NCBI GenBank assembly: GCA_007119305.1 | Contig: SKPY01000060.1 | Coordinates: 1-9,809 of the forward strand | DNA from: Nitriliruptorales bacterium | GTDB lineage: Bacteria; Actinomycetota; Nitriliruptoria; Euzebyales; Egibacteraceae | Length of the DNA: 9,809 nt | Direction: 5' to 3' | Shown here: piece after piece, positions 6,664-9,809 of the stretch | Numbering within the stretch: position 1 is the stretch's first letter | Layout of the letters: each line of letters begins with the position of its first letter | The notes under the pieces: model-generated | What the model was told of the DNA's origin: nothing | Databases searched by the model: none | The model's input: the letters and a program-made list of their open reading frames with translations, nothing else | Translations under genes and position numbers: made by a program

Positions 6664-7107
6664 TCAGCCCGCCGGCTCAACCGCCGTGGCCTCGAACAGC
6701 GTGCCGACCATGCAGAACGAGGCCATGTCCTCGGCGACGGCGCCCTCGACCGTGACGGTGTCGCCGCTCGCGGCGACCTCCTCGCCTTCGGGCCCGAGGA
6801 GGCGCATCCGGTCGAAGTCGACCTCGTAGCCCTCCGGCCACAGGACCTCGTAGCGGGTGCCGTCCGGCGCGTCGACCCAGGCGCAGCCGCCCTCGAGCTG
6901 CGGGTCGCCGTCGAAGGTCCCGGTGATCTGCAGCGCCCTGCCTTCCTCGGGCTCGTCGGTCCGCGTGTCGTCGCGCGGCTCCTCGTCCCCCGGCGTCTCC
7001 GCCGGGGGAGTGGCCTCGTCGGGCGCGGTGACGTCCTCGACCCCACAGGCTGCCAGCAGCGCCACCGCGCCGAGCGCGGCGAGCACGGTCAGTAGCAGGC
7101 GGTTCAT
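6664..7107 (-). CDS. Small lipoprotein, unknown function
   Basis: The 147-residue product begins with a lipoprotein signal: basic MNR, a hydrophobic stretch (4-20) and the lipobox LAAC with Cys21 as the predicted lipidated residue. Residues about 24-58 are a low-complexity linker rich in P, E, D and T. The mature domain (about 59-142) has two cysteines (C75 in GGCAWV and C132 in FCMVGT) that could form a disulfide, and a pattern of short beta strands ending in GDTVTVEGAV and MVGTLFEATAV, reminiscent of small OB-like barrels; that fold is a guess. I do not recognise a named family. The ATG at 7107 is supported by the signal peptide and by AGGAGG about nine bases upstream; longer in-frame versions would bury the signal. 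The 119-base gap to the divergent polymerase gene should hold its promoter. Its role may be in the envelope, facing outside. Confidence 0.85.
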   Translation of the reverse strand: MNRLLLTVLAALGAVALLAACGVEDVTAPDEATPPAETPGDEEPRDDTRTDEPEEGRALQITGTFDGDPQLEGGCAWVDAPDGTRYEVLWPEGYEVDFDRMRLLGPEGEEVAASGDTVTVEGAVAEDMASFCMVGTLFEATAVEPAG

Positions 7108-7226
7108 GGTCGTCGCCCTCCTGGTCTGCGCGGCGCTCAGGCGCCCTCGGTGCCGTCGGGTCAGACGTTGCCGTCTCCCTGTAGGTTCCCGATCCACGCG
7201 CCCGGTGCGGCACACTTGTCCCCACG
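7108..7226. other. Divergent intergenic region between the lipoprotein and polymerase genes
   Basis: This gap must carry promoters in both directions. On the plus strand CACACT (7211-7216) lies ten bases before the polymerase ATG and could be a -10 box for a leaderless or nearly leaderless mRNA; no ribosome binding site precedes that ATG. A small perfect stem, AGACG-TTGC-CGTCT (7163-7176), is also present. On the minus strand the AGGAGG ribosome site of the lipoprotein gene is visible near 7118. None of the promoter calls is strong. Confidence 0.3.
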
Positions 7227-9011
7227 ATGGCTGACGAGCGCCCCTACGTCCACGCGACCGCCGCGGCCGAGGTCGAGTCGTGGCTCGCCGAGGTGTCGGG
7301 CGCGCGCATGGTCGCCGTCGACACCGAGACGTCGGGCTGGGACCCCCACCAGGACCGGTTGCTGCTCGTCCAGGTGGCCGCGGGCCCCGAGCACCCGGTG
7401 CTCGTGCTCGACGCCGGCCGCGTCGACCCGCGCGCCCTGGCCCCGCTGTTCGCGGACCCCGCTGCGCTGAAGGTGTTCCACCACGCCGCGTTCGACCTGC
7501 GCTTCCTCGCCGAGGCGGGCGTCCGCGTGCACCGCGTGGCCGACACGATGCTCGCCCAGCAGCTGCTCGACGGCGGTGAGAAGAGCGCTGCCGGCCTCGG
7601 TCTGGCCGACCTGGCCTCCTTCCGCCTCGGTCTCGAGCTCGACAAGAGCGTCCGCGACACCTTCGCCGCGGCCGGTGGCCGCACCGCGGCCCAGCTGCGC
7701 TACGCCGCCGACGACGCGTGGGCCACCTGGGGCGTGTTCGACCAGCAGTGGCGCGAGCTCGTCGGACACGGTCTCGTCCGGGTCGCCAAGCTCGAGTTCG
7801 CGGCCCTGCCCGTGCTGGCCGACCTGCAGCACCGCGGTGTCGCCTTCGACGCCGACCGCTGGCTCGAGGTCGTCGGCGGCCTGGAGTCCGACCTGCCGGC
7901 GCTGCACGACCGCGTCCAGGAGCTGCTCGTCACCGACGACAGCCCGCGCACCCTGTTCGGCCCGGAGCCGGTCAACCTCGAGGCGCACGAGCGGGTCCGC
8001 GAGGCGCTGGCACGACTCGGGATCGACGTCGAGACGACCCGCGAGCACGTCTTGCGCGACCACGCCGCCCACCCCGCCGTGGCGGCCCTGCTCGAGTACC
8101 GCCAGGTCGCCAAGGTCACCAGCTACTGGGGTGGCGACTGGGCCCGGCGCGTCGCCCACCCGCTCACGGGGCGCATCCACGCAGACTGGCGCCAGATCGT
8201 CGGCGCGGGGCGCATCGCCTGCAGCGACCCGAACCTCACCCAGGTTCCCAAGCACGCGCGCTACCGGGCCTGCTTCGGGGGCGAGCCCGGGCGCGCATGC
8301 GTGGTCGCCGACTACTCGCAGCAGGAGCTGCGCATCCTCGCCGCGGTGGCGGGCGACGCGGCCCTCGCCGAGGTGTTCCGCTCCGGGGGCGACCTGCACC
8401 GCGCGACCGCCGCGGTCGTGTTCGACACGACCGAGGACGCGGTGACGCCGGAGCAGCGCGCGGCGGCCAAGCAGCTCAACTTCGGGCTGATGTACGGCAT
8501 GGGCGCCCCCGGGTTCGCCCGCGCGACCGGCATGTCGGTCCAGCGGGCCCGCGAGACGATGGACCGCTACTTCGCCACCTTCCCCCAGGTCGCCGCGTGG
8601 CTGCAGGAGACCGAGGCGACCGCGCGGCGCAGCGGCGCGGTGCGCACGCTCCTCGGCCGGACGAAGAAGACCGGGACGGCCCCGGCGCCGACCCTGGCGC
8701 GCAACGCGCCCATCCAGGGCGCCGGCGCGGACATGACCAAGCTCGCGCTCGCCGAGGTGGAGCGCCGCTTCGCCCAGCGGTTCGGCACGGTCGCCCGGGG
8801 CGTGCGCCCCGACGGCCTCGTGCTGGTGATCCACGACGAGCTCGTCGCCGACGTGCCCGCCGACGCCGCGGAGGAGGCCCGTGGCCTCGTCACCGAGGGC
8901 ATGCTTGCCGCGGCCGGCGAGGTTCTCGGCGACGTCCCCGCGGGCGTCGACGCGGTCGTGCGCGAGCGCTGGGGCGCCCTCGAGCCGACCGCCTCCGTCG
9001 CTCCCGGCTGA
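7227..9011 (+). CDS. Family A DNA polymerase with 3'-5' exonuclease domain and no 5' nuclease domain
   Basis: The 594-residue enzyme is a PolA-type polymerase resembling the Klenow part of DNA polymerase I. The N-terminal exonuclease domain (about 25-175) has VDTETSG with D32 and E34, FHHAAFD with D90, and YAADD with Y159 and D163: a full DEDDy site. The polymerase domain (about 310-590) has motif A DYSQQELRIL (D362, E367), motif B R411-K415-F419-Y423 within RAAAKQLNFGLMYG, RNAPIQGAGADMTK (492-505), and motif C IHDE (H536, D537, E538). All expected catalytic residues are present, so both activities are predicted. The 5'-3' exonuclease of full-length Pol I is absent, and the thumb region (about 190-310) is short. 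Many actinobacteria carry such a second, shorter family A polymerase besides full-length PolA; a repair role is likely but inferred. The ATG at 7227 has no Shine-Dalgarno sequence. It stands alone, divergent from the lipoprotein gene. Confidence 0.93.
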   Translation: MADERPYVHATAAAEVESWLAEVSGARMVAVDTETSGWDPHQDRLLLVQVAAGPEHPVLVLDAGRVDPRALAPLFADPAALKVFHHAAFDLRFLAEAGVRVHRVADTMLAQQLLDGGEKSAAGLGLADLASFRLGLELDKSVRDTFAAAGGRTAAQLRYAADDAWATWGVFDQQWRELVGHGLVRVAKLEFAALPVLADLQHRGVAFDADRWLEVVGGLESDLPALHDRVQELLVTDDSPRTLFGPEPVNLEAHERVREALARLGIDVETTREHVLRDHAAHPAVAALLEYRQVAKVTSYWGGDWARRVAHPLTGRIHADWRQIVGAGRIACSDPNLTQVPKHARYRACFGGEPGRACVVADYSQQELRILAAVAGDAALAEVFRSGGDLHRATAAVVFDTTEDAVTPEQRAAAKQLNFGLMYGMGAPGFARATGMSVQRARETMDRYFATFPQVAAWLQETEATARRSGAVRTLLGRTKKTGTAPAPTLARNAPIQGAGADMTKLALAEVERRFAQRFGTVARGVRPDGLVLVIHDELVADVPADAAEEARGLVTEGMLAAAGEVLGDVPAGVDAVVRERWGALEPTASVAPG

Positions 9012-9032
9012 ACCCCGGGGGCCGCTGCAACC

Positions 9033-9046
9033 GCCGGAGCGCCGGC
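9033..9046 (+). terminator. Short stem-loop after the polymerase gene
   Basis: GCCGG (9033-9037) and CCGGC (9042-9046) form a five-pair stem with a four-base loop, 22 bases after the polymerase stop codon, just downstream of a CCCCGGGG palindrome (9013-9020). No T-run follows. It is a weak candidate for transcription termination ahead of the thiolase promoter. Confidence 0.2.
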
Positions 9047-9079
9047 ACAGCATGCGCACGCCCTCGTTTGGCCACCACT

Positions 9080-9097
9080 TGTTACCGAGCGGTAACA
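9080..9097. promoter_or_regulatory. Perfect palindromic operator candidate upstream of the thiolase gene
   Basis: TGTTACCG and CGGTAACA pair perfectly over eight bases around AG, giving an 18-bp site that stands out as AT-containing in very GC-rich DNA. Its size and symmetry fit a TetR-family repressor operator; regulators of that family often control acyl-CoA degradation genes. Its right arm overlaps TAACAT (9093-9098), a TAnnnT-type -10 candidate, with TTGGCC (9068-9073) as a poor -35 candidate at 19 bases. A start of transcription near 9105 would leave a leader of about 38 bases before the thiolase ATG. Binding there would block RNA polymerase. No regulator gene lies in the window. Confidence 0.55.
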
Positions 9098-9142
9098 TGC
9101 GAGGTGGCCGAGGTGCCACGACGACGCCAGGAGCGTGAGGTC

Positions 9143-9809
9143 ATGACCGGACAGACCGAACTGCGTGACGCGGTCTACGTGGATGGGGTGCGCGTACCGA
9201 TCGGCCGCGCCCGGCCCGACGGCTACTACGCGCACACCCGCGCCGACGACATGGCGGTGCGCACGATCCGCGCGCTGCTCGACCGCCGGCCTGAGCTCGA
9301 CCCGGCGCGCATCGACGACAACGTCTGGGCTGCTACCGCCCAGGTCGGCGACCAGGGCCTCACGATGGGCCGCTCGACCGCGGTGCTGGCCGGTCTGCCG
9401 AAGTCGGTGCCCGGCTACGCGATCGACCGGATGTGCGCCGGTGCGCTCACGTCGATCACCAACGGCGCCAACGCGATCCGTGTGGGCGCGCAGGACGTCG
9501 TGCTCGCCGGCGGTGTCGAGCACATGGGCCACCACGAGATGGCGGCGGAGGTCGACCCCAACCCCCGCTTCCTCACCGACAACCTCGTCGACATGAGCGC
9601 GCTCGTCATGGGCGCCACCGCCGAGAACCTGCACGACAAGCTGCCGGAGATCACCAGGGAGCACGCCGACACCTACGCGCTGCAGTCGCAGGAGCGGGTC
9701 GCCAAGGCGCAGGCCGACGGGGTGTTCGACAGCCACGTCGTGCCGATGAGCGTCTGGTCCGACGAGGGCTGGCGCGTGGTGGCCACCGACGAGCACCCAC
9801 GTCCGGGCA
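9143..9809 (+). CDS. fadA: Acyl-CoA thiolase (acetyl-CoA C-acyltransferase), 5' part; runs off the window
   Basis: Thiolase cleaves 3-ketoacyl-CoA with CoA to release acetyl-CoA, the last step of beta-oxidation; the related acetoacetyl-CoA enzymes run the reaction in reverse. Only the first 222 codons are present, about half of the usual 390-400. The start reads MTGQTELRDAVYVDGVRVPIG, where DGVRVPIG is the typical thiolase opening. C98 in DRMCAGALTS is the acyl-accepting cysteine, followed by AGGVEHMG (122-129), the second family motif. The distal catalytic His and Cys motifs would lie beyond the window. The ATG at 9143 has AGGAG (9129-9133) nine bases upstream. The sequence favours a fatty-acid oxidation (FadA-like) role; an acetoacetyl-CoA thiolase cannot be ruled out without the C-terminal half. 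A palindromic operator candidate precedes it. A partner such as a multifunctional FadB-type gene may follow but is not visible. Confidence 0.92.
   Translation, partial: MTGQTELRDAVYVDGVRVPIGRARPDGYYAHTRADDMAVRTIRALLDRRPELDPARIDDNVWAATAQVGDQGLTMGRSTAVLAGLPKSVPGYAIDRMCAGALTSITNGANAIRVGAQDVVLAGGVEHMGHHEMAAEVDPNPRFLTDNLVDMSALVMGATAENLHDKLPEITREHADTYALQSQERVAKAQADGVFDSHVVPMSVWSDEGWRVVATDEHPRPG

Noticed and set aside
7161..9119. 652-codon minus-strand open frame opposite the polymerase gene
   Set aside because: The plus strand encodes a complete family A polymerase; the antisense frame has no recognisable domain and is kept open by GC bias.
9097..9138. 13-codon upstream open frame ahead of the thiolase gene
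   Set aside because: Its ATG overlaps the probable -10 box, so it would lie upstream of the transcript start; it has no ribosome site and an unremarkable G, R, T-rich product.

Overview
The window is very GC-rich bacterial DNA (by eye about 70% or more) with strong G/C preference at third codon positions. GTG starts, a promoter-like hexamer directly ahead of one start codon, and gene families such as an ethylmalonyl-CoA mutase with a fused B12 domain and a DNA polymerase I lacking the 5' nuclease point to an actinobacterium (Actinomycetota). The lineage cannot be fixed from the sequence; a deep-branching high-GC group is as plausible as a streptomycete-like one. No mobile element, CRISPR array, RNA gene or phage gene was seen, and base composition is even throughout. 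This reads as ordinary core or housekeeping chromosome.

Layout. (1) 45-623, minus: a small single-pass membrane protein of unknown function. It diverges from (2) 715-1920, plus: threonine ammonia-lyase with a C-terminal ACT domain, followed after 52 bases by (3) 1973-3562, plus: a cytoplasmic DUF885-type putative metal-dependent hydrolase. This pair converges, with only 33 bases between stop codons, on a minus-strand run: (4) ethylmalonyl-CoA mutase (3596-5584), (5) an alpha/alpha-toroid, prenyltransferase-like protein (5719-6597) and (6) a small lipoprotein (6664-7107). Across a 119-base divergent gap, (7) a PolA-family DNA polymerase with a 3'-5' exonuclease domain lies on the plus strand (7227-9011). 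It is followed by (8) the first 222 codons of an acyl-CoA thiolase that runs off the right edge (9143 onward).

How they fit. Two genes belong to acyl-CoA metabolism: ethylmalonyl-CoA mutase (C4/C5 acyl-CoA rearrangement in the ethylmalonyl-CoA pathway) and the thiolase (beta-oxidation). Threonine ammonia-lyase makes 2-oxobutyrate, which feeds isoleucine synthesis or propionyl-CoA. They are not in one operon, so any metabolic link is only suggestive. The best non-coding signals are two 18-bp inverted repeats at promoter-like positions: one (692-709) five bases before the threonine ammonia-lyase start, the other (9080-9097) 45 bases before the thiolase start. Both look like repressor operators. 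I found no convincing new multi-gene system.
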